Shown: piece by piece, positions 25,691-33,013 of the stretch
Position numbering within the stretch: position 1 is the stretch's first letter
How the letters are laid out: each line of letters starts with the position of its first letter
NCBI GenBank assembly: GCA_023415145.1
Contig: JAEZLW010000058.1
Span: forward strand, 1-46,271
From: Bacillota bacterium
Lineage (GTDB): Bacteria; Bacillota; Clostridia; Christensenellales; Aristaeellaceae
Direction of reading: 5' to 3'
Length of the DNA stretch: 46,271 nucleotides
Notes under the pieces: generated by a model
The model's input: only the letters and a program-made list of their open reading frames with translations
The model's database searches: none
What the model was told of the DNA's origin: nothing
Made by a program: the position numbers and the translations under genes

Positions 25691-26011
25691 GTGGCTGCTC
25701 AAAAGCCTGCTAGCCAGGTATCCCCATTTGCCACCATGACCCTGGGTGACCAGAACACCCGGTGGCTCGCCTTGCACAGCCAGCTGCTGCCATACATGAC
25801 CGCTGTTCCCGCCAAGGATCCGCCCGCCAGCGGCGGAACAAGTGATACCAATACCAGTTGGCGGGCCGGCACTCCACCCATTGGCCAAATGCCAATCTTT
25901 AACTCCCCGCCGCAGCCTCTACGGCATGAGCAATACGACGCGGTACACAAACGGATGGACCAGGCTTACAAACAGACGCTCGTTTGGCAGGATATCGCAA
26001 CAGAAGGCTAA
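25691..26011 (+). CDS. Small Pro/Gln-rich protein, function unknown
   Basis: A 106-residue protein starting at a GTG with a strong AAAGGAGGTTATTCAC upstream, which makes it likely to be real. There is no signal peptide or membrane segment. Composition is rich in Pro, Gln, Thr and Trp (FATMTLGDQNTRWLALHSQL, PPIGQMPIFNSPPQP), with a helical C-terminus (EQYDAVHKRMDQAYKQTLVW). I do not recognise it. It is followed by a long imperfect stem and then an intrinsic terminator, so it is monocistronic. Confidence 0.7.
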   Translation: MAAQKPASQVSPFATMTLGDQNTRWLALHSQLLPYMTAVPAKDPPASGGTSDTNTSWRAGTPPIGQMPIFNSPPQPLRHEQYDAVHKRMDQAYKQTLVWQDIATEG

Positions 26012-26048
26012 ATCTTCGCGAAAATGACAGGTCAATATAGCGATTCCG

Positions 26049-26124
26049 CACTTTTTGCCTGTAAGCGTTTCGCACCGTCCCATGCTTCGCTAGTTCGGTG
26101 CAAACTAACGGTCAGCAAAGAGTG
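26049..26124 (+). other. Long two-tier imperfect stem in the 3' region of the small-protein transcript
   Basis: Outer stem CACTTTTTGC (26049-26058) against GCAAAGAGTG (26115-26124), ten pairs with one G-U. Inner stem TTT-C-GCACCG (26068-26077) against CGGTGCAAA (26096-26104) with one bulged C, and an 18-base loop. It is independent of the terminator that follows. It could be a structured RNA, a processing site or a repeat. Confidence 0.5.
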
Positions 26125-26149
26125 TAAGAAATGTTTGCTCAGTCAACTA

Positions 26150-26184
26150 TCCTCTCGCCCGGCAAAGACGGGCGAGAGGATTTT
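26150..26184 (+). terminator. Intrinsic terminator after the small-protein gene
   Basis: A perfect 12-bp stem TCCTCTCGCCCG/CGGGCGAGAGGA, 7-base loop, then TTTT. Confidence 0.9.
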
Positions 26185-26250
26185 AAATGAATGGGCTCGG
26201 CCCTTTAAACCACTCGGCATTATGAACTATGCAGGGCGGCTTTTTAATGC

Positions 26251-26997
26251 CTATTTCCCTTTTAGGTATTGCGCGTATTGCTCCTCAACATCCTTCAACA
26301 TGTTATCGTAATACTGGAGAAAATCCTTGGCTTCACCATGCGGGTTGGCATATGCCGTAACATCGCGAAACAAATCATACAGTTCCATCTCATGTATAAT
26401 GATGGGCAGTGGCTTTCCAAAAGCGGCATGGATTACATTCTCCTCTTGCAGCCGCCGGGCCACGTGAGACACTGCAGTGAGTACCTCATAATAGCCAACC
26501 GGTCCTTTGCCGATATAGTTCATACGCTCATCGTATGCGCCTTCTGAGTCTTCATGGCCTATGTCTTGAACACCGTGACGAGCGTACCAGTCATATAGAA
26601 ACTCCATACCCTCGTCCTCGAGCACCGGCACAGTAGGGCTCACATTGTTGGGTTGTAAAATAGGCGTATTGTACATGAGCGGTGGCAGATTCCATCTATC
26701 CTCGCTCAGCGGCGGGGCATTTTCGCAATCCTGTTCCGTAACATAGCCAATGGAAAACTCAGTTACATTCTCCAGGCCCTTGTAGATGTTACACTCATTT
26801 GTATATACGAAAAAAGAAATCGCATAAGCGTCAGGATTTTTCCACTTCTGAATAATAGGAAGCATACGGCCGTAGAGATAATCTTCCAGCTCTGTCAAGT
26901 CTACCATCACATCCTCACTCCCTTCAGAAAAAAGCTCCTGCGCGCTTGATACGGGGACAAGGGTCAATATCATCAAAACAGCGAGCAATATCCGCAC
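26251..26997 (-). CDS. Secreted protein of unknown function
   Basis: A 248-residue protein with a short signal peptide (RILLAVLMILTLVPVSSAQE, predicted cleavage after SSA). The mature part is acidic and aromatic-rich, with no motif I recognise: LEDYLYGRMLPIIQKWKNP, MEFLYDWYARHGVQDIG and a helical C-terminus around LQYYDNMLKDVEEQYAQYL. The start is a GTG at 26997 with only a fair ribosome site (GGGGCGAG). It has a good promoter of its own. Confidence 0.72.
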   Translation of the reverse strand: MRILLAVLMILTLVPVSSAQELFSEGSEDVMVDLTELEDYLYGRMLPIIQKWKNPDAYAISFFVYTNECNIYKGLENVTEFSIGYVTEQDCENAPPLSEDRWNLPPLMYNTPILQPNNVSPTVPVLEDEGMEFLYDWYARHGVQDIGHEDSEGAYDERMNYIGKGPVGYYEVLTAVSHVARRLQEENVIHAAFGKPLPIIIHEMELYDLFRDVTAYANPHGEAKDFLQYYDNMLKDVEEQYAQYLKGK

Positions 26998-27041
26998 ATG
27001 TCTCGCCCCGATTTCTTAGTACAATCCAATATGCATGGATA

Positions 27042-27070
27042 ATTATACCATGCGGCTACTGTGTTGTAAA
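27042..27070 (-). promoter_or_regulatory. Promoter of the 26251-26997 gene
   Basis: Minus strand TTTACA (27070-27065), 17-base spacer, TATAAT (27047-27042). Confidence 0.75.
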
Positions 27071-27157
27071 CAAATGGACCATGCAGCTCTATCGGCTGCA
27101 GTTCCACTATAGAATAAATCGAGTGATGATGGATTCATTGAGTCAGCCAGTAATTTT

Positions 27158-28222
27158 TTACGAGACCGGCAATACAAATTCGGCATGTTCCAATACCTCC
27201 ATCTGTTGGAAGTACAGATCCTCCAACGGTATCCATTCCTCCAGAAACCGCCGGTGCATGTATTCACCGTTTCGCTTAAGAATTCTTTGTGACTGTTCCT
27301 GCCTGCCGATGGACAGGAAAATTGTCATATCATACGCCTCACGAAGCGCCGGATGATAACTGTACACACCCTCCACAATGTTCAAATTTTGGGGCACGGC
27401 CTGTACAGGCTTGCCAAGCTTGCCTGTGCCACAGTCAAACGGCCGGAAGGTGAAGGATTCCCGCCGCTCCAAAGGTATGAGCACCTCTTCCTTGAACCGT
27501 TCCCAATCTACATTGCCACCGGGGGTTTTCAGCCTTGCTTCCGTTTTCCTATCCAGCGGCAGAAAAAAATCATCCATATGGAAAACTTCACAATCCCCGT
27601 ATACCCTTTGCAGCCAGGCCGCCAGAGAACTTTTCCCTGCACCGCTGGGCCCGTCGATGGCAATGGTGAGCGTGGCTTTCTCCATCAGTTTGCGATCCAG
27701 AGCCAATAAAAGAGGCAGGAATTTTTCCGTCTCAGCGCTCGCCAGGCGGTAGGCCGGATGATATGTTTGCCTATATACTTCACTATGGCGGCACAATGGA
27801 AAGCCAGCTTTTTTGTAGTCCACCAGGAAATCATCCAATTCTGCCAGTGTAAAGGGCATTTTACCGTCCCGGCACAATTCCCTTAATACGGAGACCTTCT
27901 CCAGAAAACCCTGCTGCGTCCCACGCTTTTTATCCGACACGGCAAGAAACAAACCCGCTATCGTCTCCGTGCGCAGGTCTTTTGCATCCCACCAGGCATT
28001 TAAATGCAGCCGGTCAAGCCCGCCGCCGATTGGCTCCAGAAGTTCGCTATCCCGCTGAAGCCCAATGGCTTCTTCCCGCTCCTTTAGAATGCTTTCTTCA
28101 CAAACCTCCCGGGCAGGCATCAAATGCCCGCCGCCATATTCACTTTGATAACATAGCTTCACGCCGTCCTGGGCCTTCATGGCCGGGTACTTTTTCCCGT
28201 GAAACAAAAGGATATCCCGCAT
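27158..28222 (-). CDS. Uridine-kinase-like P-loop phosphotransferase with an N-terminal extension
   Basis: A 354-residue protein. The kinase core begins near residue 185 with TIAIDGPSGAGKSSLAAWL, followed by VFHMDDFFLPLDRK (acidic lid/base segment), VDWERFKEEVLIPL and VEGVYSYHPALREAYDMTIF, the order seen in uridine kinase and pantothenate-kinase-like proteins. The first 180 residues are a separate helical domain that I do not recognise. The gene starts four bases after the ECF S-component stop, so transporter and kinase are co-expressed. A kinase paired with a carrier suggests trapping of the imported nucleoside or vitamin by phosphorylation (inference). Confidence 0.82.
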   Translation of the reverse strand: MRDILLFHGKKYPAMKAQDGVKLCYQSEYGGGHLMPAREVCEESILKEREEAIGLQRDSELLEPIGGGLDRLHLNAWWDAKDLRTETIAGLFLAVSDKKRGTQQGFLEKVSVLRELCRDGKMPFTLAELDDFLVDYKKAGFPLCRHSEVYRQTYHPAYRLASAETEKFLPLLLALDRKLMEKATLTIAIDGPSGAGKSSLAAWLQRVYGDCEVFHMDDFFLPLDRKTEARLKTPGGNVDWERFKEEVLIPLERRESFTFRPFDCGTGKLGKPVQAVPQNLNIVEGVYSYHPALREAYDMTIFLSIGRQEQSQRILKRNGEYMHRRFLEEWIPLEDLYFQQMEVLEHAEFVLPVS

Positions 28223-28226
28223 GGCA

Positions 28227-28793
28227 TTACGCGCCTTTCAGGTACTTCCATTTTTTTGCAAGCATCACCAGGGCAGGGATCAGTACAAGCTGAACAAAAA
28301 TACCAGGCAGAGCGTTCACAAACGCACCGGAAATGAAAGCCGTCCAGGTAAAGGGGCTGTCCCCCCTAGAAAGGATGATGGCGTTCACCACGCCGTACAC
28401 CGCACGCCCGATCAGCATGGAAAGCACCAGGGTAAGTACAATCCTGGTCAGCGCCGCAGTATTGCTTCCCTTATCCTCCGCCCCAAGCCAGCGTACGCCG
28501 GCCAGCGCGCCTGCCGCGGCGCCGTAAGCCGCCAGTTCAAGCTCCATGGAGATAAGCGTGTTTCCGCTGGGCATGCCGGACACCAGCATGGCGAGTATGG
28601 GCGTGAGCAATCCGCACAGCATGCCGTACTTCCATCCGCACAAAAAGCCGCACAACAGTACGGGAATATGCATAGGCAAAAAGACAGAGCCCGCCTGAAA
28701 GCCGCCCAACGCATGGAATACCCTGGCCAAAACCACCGCCAATGCCGCCAGTACGGCAGAGAGAACCATTTGACGCAATTCCATCCGGTTCAT
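28227..28793 (-). CDS. ECF transporter S component (substrate-binding membrane protein)
   Basis: A 188-residue protein with six membrane helices, opening MNRMELRQMVLSAVLAALAV. The segment FLPMHIPVLLCGFLCGWKYG then LVSGMPSGNT is the pattern of the broad ECF-transporter S-component family whose members bring in folate, pantothenate, thiamin, pyridoxine and other vitamins. The vitamin cannot be read here. It works with a shared EcfAA'T module encoded elsewhere. The frame opens at 28859, but the ATG at 28793 has GTGGAGGAATTGAA before it. The leader of about 126 nt contains hairpins but no riboswitch I can name. Confidence 0.85.
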   Translation of the reverse strand: MNRMELRQMVLSAVLAALAVVLARVFHALGGFQAGSVFLPMHIPVLLCGFLCGWKYGMLCGLLTPILAMLVSGMPSGNTLISMELELAAYGAAAGALAGVRWLGAEDKGSNTAALTRIVLTLVLSMLIGRAVYGVVNAIILSRGDSPFTWTAFISGAFVNALPGIFVQLVLIPALVMLAKKWKYLKGA

Positions 28794-28925
28794 TTCAATT
28801 CCTCCACAAAATAAAAATGCAATGAAAGCCTGCTCCCTTCTGGAAGCATGTCCCTTCATGGCACATGATTATTAAGGGGTACGTATGGATTCCTACATCT
28901 GGCTTCTGCCAGACAAATCATGCAT

Positions 28926-28954
28926 AGTATGCACGAGAAATGCTTCATTGTCAA
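28926..28954 (-). promoter_or_regulatory. Promoter of the ECF-kinase operon with an overlapping palindrome
   Basis: Minus strand TTGACA (28954-28949), 17-base spacer, CATACT (28931-28926). TGCATACTATGCA, a perfect 6+1+6 palindrome, covers the -10 and could be an operator. The -35 itself lies in one arm of a GTCAAGC/GCTTGAC inverted repeat. Confidence 0.6.
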
Positions 28955-29016
28955 GCATTACAATCGCTTGACCCAGTATGGTCTCACTTACGCTTGCGGA
29001 AACAGCAAGGATGCTC

Positions 29017-29100
29017 CCAAAGGTCCAAGTCGATTCATAGGATATGTTATTTCGTGCCTCACGGCACGACCAGGGCTTTCCGGCCGCCCTGGACCTTCGG
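29017..29100 (-). ncRNA. Putative structured RNA: three-way junction with a GNRA-capped hairpin, unidentified
   Basis: Minus strand. A closing stem of 11 pairs, CCGAAGGUCCA (29100-29090) with UGGACCUUUGG (29027-29017), has one G-U. Inside are a GGGC/GCCC hairpin (29089-29073) and a 7-bp hairpin UCGUGCC-GUGA-GGCACGA (29069-29052) closed by a GNRA tetraloop, then a 24-nt linker AAUAACAUAUCCUAUGAAUC-GACU. The GNRA loop exists only on this strand, which favours transcription with the upstream methyltransferase gene, whose stop lies 59 bases before. I do not recognise a known RNA class. Confidence 0.5.
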
Positions 29101-29158
29101 ATGCACAGCTTGTTTTTTCTCATTGAACAATAGCGAAAATTCAAGTGAAGGGGCTCTT

Positions 29159-29947
29159 TCATTTTGGCGCAACAATATATACAAGCTCCGATCCCACGAT
29201 CTCCTTCCTGAGAATGGCAAGCTCAACAGGAAGATTTTGCTCTAACTGGCCGCTGTAATACTGCTCCATGTCCTTCGCCCTGCCTGAAAGGCTTCTGATA
29301 GGGAAGGTGACAACAATGGTCTTTGCCCGAATACTCTGGATCAGCCGGTAAGCAAGACCTTTCTTCTGCTGTTCCAACACCGGAACCAGCTTGAACAGAA
29401 AAGCCACATCCGCAGGCTCCTCGGGCATATTGTCCGCCGCATCCAGAATGCGGGCATCACAATGACCATGCAGCCTGTGAAAGAAAGCTTTTACAACCTC
29501 CATTGTTCCGTGGTCGATATCCCCTGCCCGGTAAAGTACATCCGTTCTTAATCCCGTAAAGGGAAAAGCACAGGGATGAAACCCGCAGCCGATGTCCAAT
29601 ACGGTCTTGGCTTCTCTTACATAGGGCGACAAAAGCCCGTAGAACGCCTGCAGCGAAGGCAGTCTTTCCTTGGTGGAAGGGTGCATCTCCATCAGCTTCA
29701 GGCTCAAATCCCGGTCTGATAAGCGGCTGTCCTTTATCAATTCCAGCGCCTGCACATGGCATCTGTCAGGGAAAAAAGCGCCGTGGATGATATGGAGCTG
29801 TTTCTTGACAGCCTTGATAACCTCTTTTTGGTTTTTGTACCTGGGAAGATATTCTGTAATGATGCGCAGCACCATTTCCTCGGATATGTCCGCATATTTG
29901 GCTGAGCTTTTAATCTGGGCCGCCAGTTCCGCCGCTTCATGTGCCAT
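29159..29947 (-). CDS. 16S rRNA (guanine-1405 N7)-methyltransferase-like protein, ArmA/Rmt/FmrO family
   Basis: A 262-residue SAM-dependent methyltransferase that follows ArmA from end to end. An N-terminal helical domain (KYADISEEMVLRIITEYLPR, LHIIHGAFFPD) leads to the family motif MHPSTKERLPSLQAFYGLL and the SAM loop VLDIGCGFHPCAF. Then come an acidic AGDIDHGTMEVV, VAFLFKLVPVLEQQKKG, the target-binding VVTFPIRSLSGRAKDMEQYY, and the end IVGSELVYIVAPK. Members methylate 16S rRNA G1405 in the A site and block 4,6-disubstituted aminoglycosides. Resistance here is inferred from family. The ATG overlaps the TGT-like gene by 11 bases, with GAGGGCGCAGGGCC upstream. Confidence 0.88.
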   Translation of the reverse strand: MAHEAAELAAQIKSSAKYADISEEMVLRIITEYLPRYKNQKEVIKAVKKQLHIIHGAFFPDRCHVQALELIKDSRLSDRDLSLKLMEMHPSTKERLPSLQAFYGLLSPYVREAKTVLDIGCGFHPCAFPFTGLRTDVLYRAGDIDHGTMEVVKAFFHRLHGHCDARILDAADNMPEEPADVAFLFKLVPVLEQQKKGLAYRLIQSIRAKTIVVTFPIRSLSGRAKDMEQYYSGQLEQNLPVELAILRKEIVGSELVYIVAPK

Positions 29948-31058
29948 GGCCCTGCGCCCTCAGCTTATCCATCAGCATCGTATAAAACCGCAGATTATGA
30001 ATGGTAGCCAGCCGGTAGCCCAGGGAGTCGCCCACCTTGTACAGGTGCCGCAAATAAGCCTTGGAATAGTTTTTGCACAGGTGGCAGCCGCATGCTAGTG
30101 ACACAGGCCGCATATCCTTCATGTACTTGTCATCCATGATGTAATGATACTGGTAAAAGCCAGGTGCGTGAACGTTGATATCCTCTTCCGCCTCCGAAGC
30201 AAAAACATACAGCCGGTTGTGCCTGGCTTCCCTGGTGGGTATGACACAGTCAAACAGGTTGTAGCCCATGCCGTGGCAGGCCACGATTCCCTCGGGCTTG
30301 CCCACTCCCATGGCATACTTTGGCGTGCTGTCCGGCATCAGCTCCGCCGTATAACGCAAGATATCTTCCACCAGCCGTCCTTCCTTGTCAAGGGGCCAGC
30401 CGCCATAACCGTAACCGTCAAAACCGATCTCCTTTAGCGCGTCGGCGCACTTTTTGCGCAAGCTTTTGCTGCCGCCGCCCTGGATGATGGCAAACAGCAA
30501 CGGCCTTGCTTCATCCTTCAGCTTTCTGGACTTCAACTGGCGCAGATATTCCTCCTTGCACCTTGATGCCCAGTCGATGGTGATCTCCACCGCCGTTTCG
30601 TTGACCTCGTCGGTGTCATCGGGCCGGGTGCAGTAATCCAGGCACATCATGATGTCCGAACCGTAAGCGAACTGGGACTGAATACATTTTTCCGGGGTGA
30701 AAATGATCTTCTTGTCTGAATTATCAGGATAGAAAACGATCTCGTTCTTTCGGATCACGCCGTATTTGGGGTTTTCCTGTATGAGCGAAAACACCTGAAA
30801 TCCGCCGGAATCGGTCAATATGGGCCTTTTCCAACCTGTAAAACCGTGAAGCCCTCCCGCAGCCCGAAGAACGGACACCCCTGGCGCGGAAAGCAGGTGG
30901 TAGGCGTTCATCACGATGCCGGGAATGCCGCATTCCATCACATCCACAGAATCCACGCAGCGGACAACGCCCTGCGTTCCATCCGGAAAGAAGGCGGGCA
31001 ATTGTACATCCCCATGGGGCAAAACCAAATTCGTCTTCACTGAATCACTCATTTCCAT
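29937..31058 (-). CDS. tRNA-guanine transglycosylase-like protein (divergent paralogue)
   Basis: A 373-residue TIM barrel of the TGT family. Conserved parts: PILTDSGGFQVFSL near residue 80, a CLDYCTRPDD segment with the catalytic-site Asp, LFAIIQGG near residue 187, the nucleophile motif FDCVIPTREARH near residue 268, and the zinc site CGCHLCKNYSKAYLRHL with a His in TIHNLRF. The base-recognition loop, usually GGLxVGE, reads GYGYGGWPL, so specificity may differ. Canonical TGT swaps G34 of tRNA for a 7-deazaguanine. It overlaps both neighbours (nucleotidyltransferase and rRNA methyltransferase), not queA. Start ATG 31058 or 31052. Confidence 0.88.
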   Translation of the reverse strand: MEMSDSVKTNLVLPHGDVQLPAFFPDGTQGVVRCVDSVDVMECGIPGIVMNAYHLLSAPGVSVLRAAGGLHGFTGWKRPILTDSGGFQVFSLIQENPKYGVIRKNEIVFYPDNSDKKIIFTPEKCIQSQFAYGSDIMMCLDYCTRPDDTDEVNETAVEITIDWASRCKEEYLRQLKSRKLKDEARPLLFAIIQGGGSKSLRKKCADALKEIGFDGYGYGGWPLDKEGRLVEDILRYTAELMPDSTPKYAMGVGKPEGIVACHGMGYNLFDCVIPTREARHNRLYVFASEAEEDINVHAPGFYQYHYIMDDKYMKDMRPVSLACGCHLCKNYSKAYLRHLYKVGDSLGYRLATIHNLRFYTMLMDKLRAQGHGT

Positions 31059-31872
31059 TCAGGAGCATTGATACCTCACGGCATTTTCCATCCAATAGGT
31101 CAAAGCTTGGCCCAAGATTGTATTTATCAAGGCCTTGCAGCACCGCTTCCACCCCCTTCACAAAGCCTGGAGGGCAAAAGGGAAACTGGCTCAAGCGCTT
31201 CACTGCGCCCTTTTCATTTAAGAGGATTTCTCCATAGACCGCAAACAAGGCCTGCGTTAAGCACAGGATGCCTTTGAACAAAGCGCCTGACGCATACACG
31301 ATGTCCTTTTTTGCTATGGAGGACCGCCCTGTCATTACGGAAAACTCCGCTTCCCATAAAAACCATTTGGAGGCAGCATCGCGGTACGCCTTTGAAACCG
31401 GCTCCGCCCTCAGTTTCAAACCCGCCATCACATCTTGCGGGTCACTCAAAGGCAGGCAGTACTTCACCTCGCCCATGTAAATGGCGTTCACAAAGCCGAA
31501 GGGATGACCCGCCATAAAATCCACCGTTACCTTACCCTGCTGGCAATCGTCAATGACATTCATGACCCGTGCCGTGTCGCGAAGCAAGATATCCACTTTC
31601 ATCCCATCTACCGTAAGCCACGCGCCGCCATTGATCCATTTTCCCCATTCGCCGGGCTTGTTCAAAAGGTTCTTCCGGTGCGCATCGTCCAATGAGGTCA
31701 ATGCCTCGCTCATCCGCAATGTGTCGAAGCCCTCTCCATAATACACGCCGATATCCAGGTCGGATTGTTCTGTTGCGGTTTTCGTGCAATGGGAGCCGCC
31801 CAGAACCACAGCCTGTACGCCGGGCACTTCTACCAGTGCCTTCGCCACCTGCCGGGCGATATCTTGTCCCAC
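31045..31872 (-). CDS. Nucleotidyltransferase-fold protein (DNA polymerase beta-like/aminoglycoside nucleotidyltransferase-like)
   Basis: A 275-residue protein whose N-terminal 110 residues form a nucleotidyltransferase domain: VVLGGSHCTKTATEQSDLDI (Gly-Ser, then the Asp-x-Asp metal pair) and the third acidic strand VDGMKVDILLRD. The C-terminal 160 residues are helical, as in DUF4037-like and antibiotic-adenylylating enzymes. The substrate could be a small molecule, a protein or an RNA end. The GTG start at 31872 has AAAAGGAG at good spacing. It lies 41 bases after the DAHP synthase gene and overlaps the TGT-like gene by 14 bases. Confidence 0.85.
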   Translation of the reverse strand: MGQDIARQVAKALVEVPGVQAVVLGGSHCTKTATEQSDLDIGVYYGEGFDTLRMSEALTSLDDAHRKNLLNKPGEWGKWINGGAWLTVDGMKVDILLRDTARVMNVIDDCQQGKVTVDFMAGHPFGFVNAIYMGEVKYCLPLSDPQDVMAGLKLRAEPVSKAYRDAASKWFLWEAEFSVMTGRSSIAKKDIVYASGALFKGILCLTQALFAVYGEILLNEKGAVKRLSQFPFCPPGFVKGVEAVLQGLDKYNLGPSFDLLDGKCREVSMLLNGNE

Positions 31873-31913
31873 ATCGGCATCTCCTTTTCCTGAAAGAACA
31901 GGCTGTTGACCGC

Positions 31914-32927
31914 TCAGCCCATCTGCTTTCCTTCAAACTCCACCCGTCGTTTCACCTGCTCCATTACCTTGCGGAAGGTATCACAGTCCAGCGATTGGGC
32001 GCCGTCCGACAGCGCCGCTTTGGGATCGGGATGCACCTCGATCATCAACCCGTCCGCCCCTGCGGCAATGGCAGCCTTGGCCAGCGGTTCCCCCATCCAG
32101 GCAATGCCGGCGGCATGGCTTGGGTCGATGACCACCGGCAGATGGCTATGACGCTTTAATAGCGGCACGGCGGAAATATCCAGATTATTGCGCAGCATGG
32201 TTTCAAAGGTTCGTATGCCACGCTCGCAGAGGATCACATTGGGGTTTCCCCCAGAGAGTATATACTCCGCACTCATCAAAAACTCTTCGATGGTGGCGGA
32301 TAATCCCCGCTTTAGAAGTACCGGTTTTTTGGTGCGGCCCAGCGCTTTCAACAATCTAAAGTTCTGCATGTTCCTGGCGCCCACCTGCAAAACATCAACA
32401 TCAGAAAAGTCCTCCAACTGGTCCTCCCCCATGATCTCCGTTACAATGGGCAGTCCGGTCTGCTTCTTTGCCTCCAAAAGAATCCGCAGCCCTTCGTTCT
32501 CCAGCCCCTGGAAGGAATAAGGCGATGTTCGGGGCTTGAAAGCGCCGCCCCGTATAAAGGATGCACCGCTTGCTTTCACCGAATCCGCCACCAGCTTTAG
32601 CTGCTGCACGCTTTCCACGGAGCAGGGCCCCGCGATTACGGTAAAGTGTCCTTCCCCAATGGTTCTGCCGCCCACCTCAACCAGCGTATCCAAAGGGTGG
32701 AACCTGCGGTTGGCTGCCTTGTATGGCTCGGTGACACGGCGTATGTCCTCCACCACCTCATTGGCCTTGATGTGGCTTACATCCACCCTGGATACATCAC
32801 CGATCAGGCCAAGAATGGTGGCTTGCGTACCCGCGCTGTAGTGAATCTGGATGCCAAGGCTCTCAATATCCCGAATCAAATTTTGAACCTTGTCCTGCTG
32901 GGCTCCCCGTTTTAAAATGATGATCAT
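31914..32927 (-). CDS. aroF: 3-deoxy-7-phosphoheptulonate (DAHP) synthase, AroA-beta type with N-terminal regulatory domain
   Basis: A 337-residue enzyme that condenses phosphoenolpyruvate and erythrose 4-phosphate, the first step of aromatic amino acid synthesis. Residues 1-75 are the ferredoxin-like regulatory domain (IIILKRGAQQDKV, KANEVVEDIRRVTEPYK). The catalytic barrel has TVIAGPCSVES, SFIRGGAFKPRTSPYSFQG, ILCERGIRTFE and VVIDPSHAAG (metal ligands Cys, His, Glu, Asp). Length and motif order are typical. The ATG has AAAGGGGAGCCTAAA upstream. Its leader carries a small peptide gene and an attenuator-like terminator. Confidence 0.96.
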   Translation of the reverse strand: MIIILKRGAQQDKVQNLIRDIESLGIQIHYSAGTQATILGLIGDVSRVDVSHIKANEVVEDIRRVTEPYKAANRRFHPLDTLVEVGGRTIGEGHFTVIAGPCSVESVQQLKLVADSVKASGASFIRGGAFKPRTSPYSFQGLENEGLRILLEAKKQTGLPIVTEIMGEDQLEDFSDVDVLQVGARNMQNFRLLKALGRTKKPVLLKRGLSATIEEFLMSAEYILSGGNPNVILCERGIRTFETMLRNNLDISAVPLLKRHSHLPVVIDPSHAAGIAWMGEPLAKAAIAAGADGLMIEVHPDPKAALSDGAQSLDCDTFRKVMEQVKRRVEFEGKQMG

Positions 32928-32962
32928 TTTAGGCTCCCCTTTCCTGCCATGCTACATATGTC

Positions 32963-32994
32963 AAAAGCGGCCTGGAAACTTGTTCCGGGCCGCT
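32963..32994 (-). terminator. Attenuator-type terminator in the DAHP synthase leader
   Basis: Minus strand AGCGGCC (32994-32988) pairs with GGCCGCT (32972-32966), with inner GGAA/TTCC, then TTTT. Upstream GGCUGUUCC (in the leader gene) could pair with GGAACACAGC and disrupt it. It lies 36 bases before aroF, between the leader peptide stop and the gene. Confidence 0.7.
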
Positions 32995-33013
32995 GTGTTC
33001 CTGCGCATTTTCC

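Noticed and set aside
28794..28919. TPP-riboswitch-like string (CCAGAUGUAGGAAUCC) in the leader of the ECF carrier gene
   Set aside because: The essential CUGAGA block and the second pyrophosphate-sensing arm are missing.
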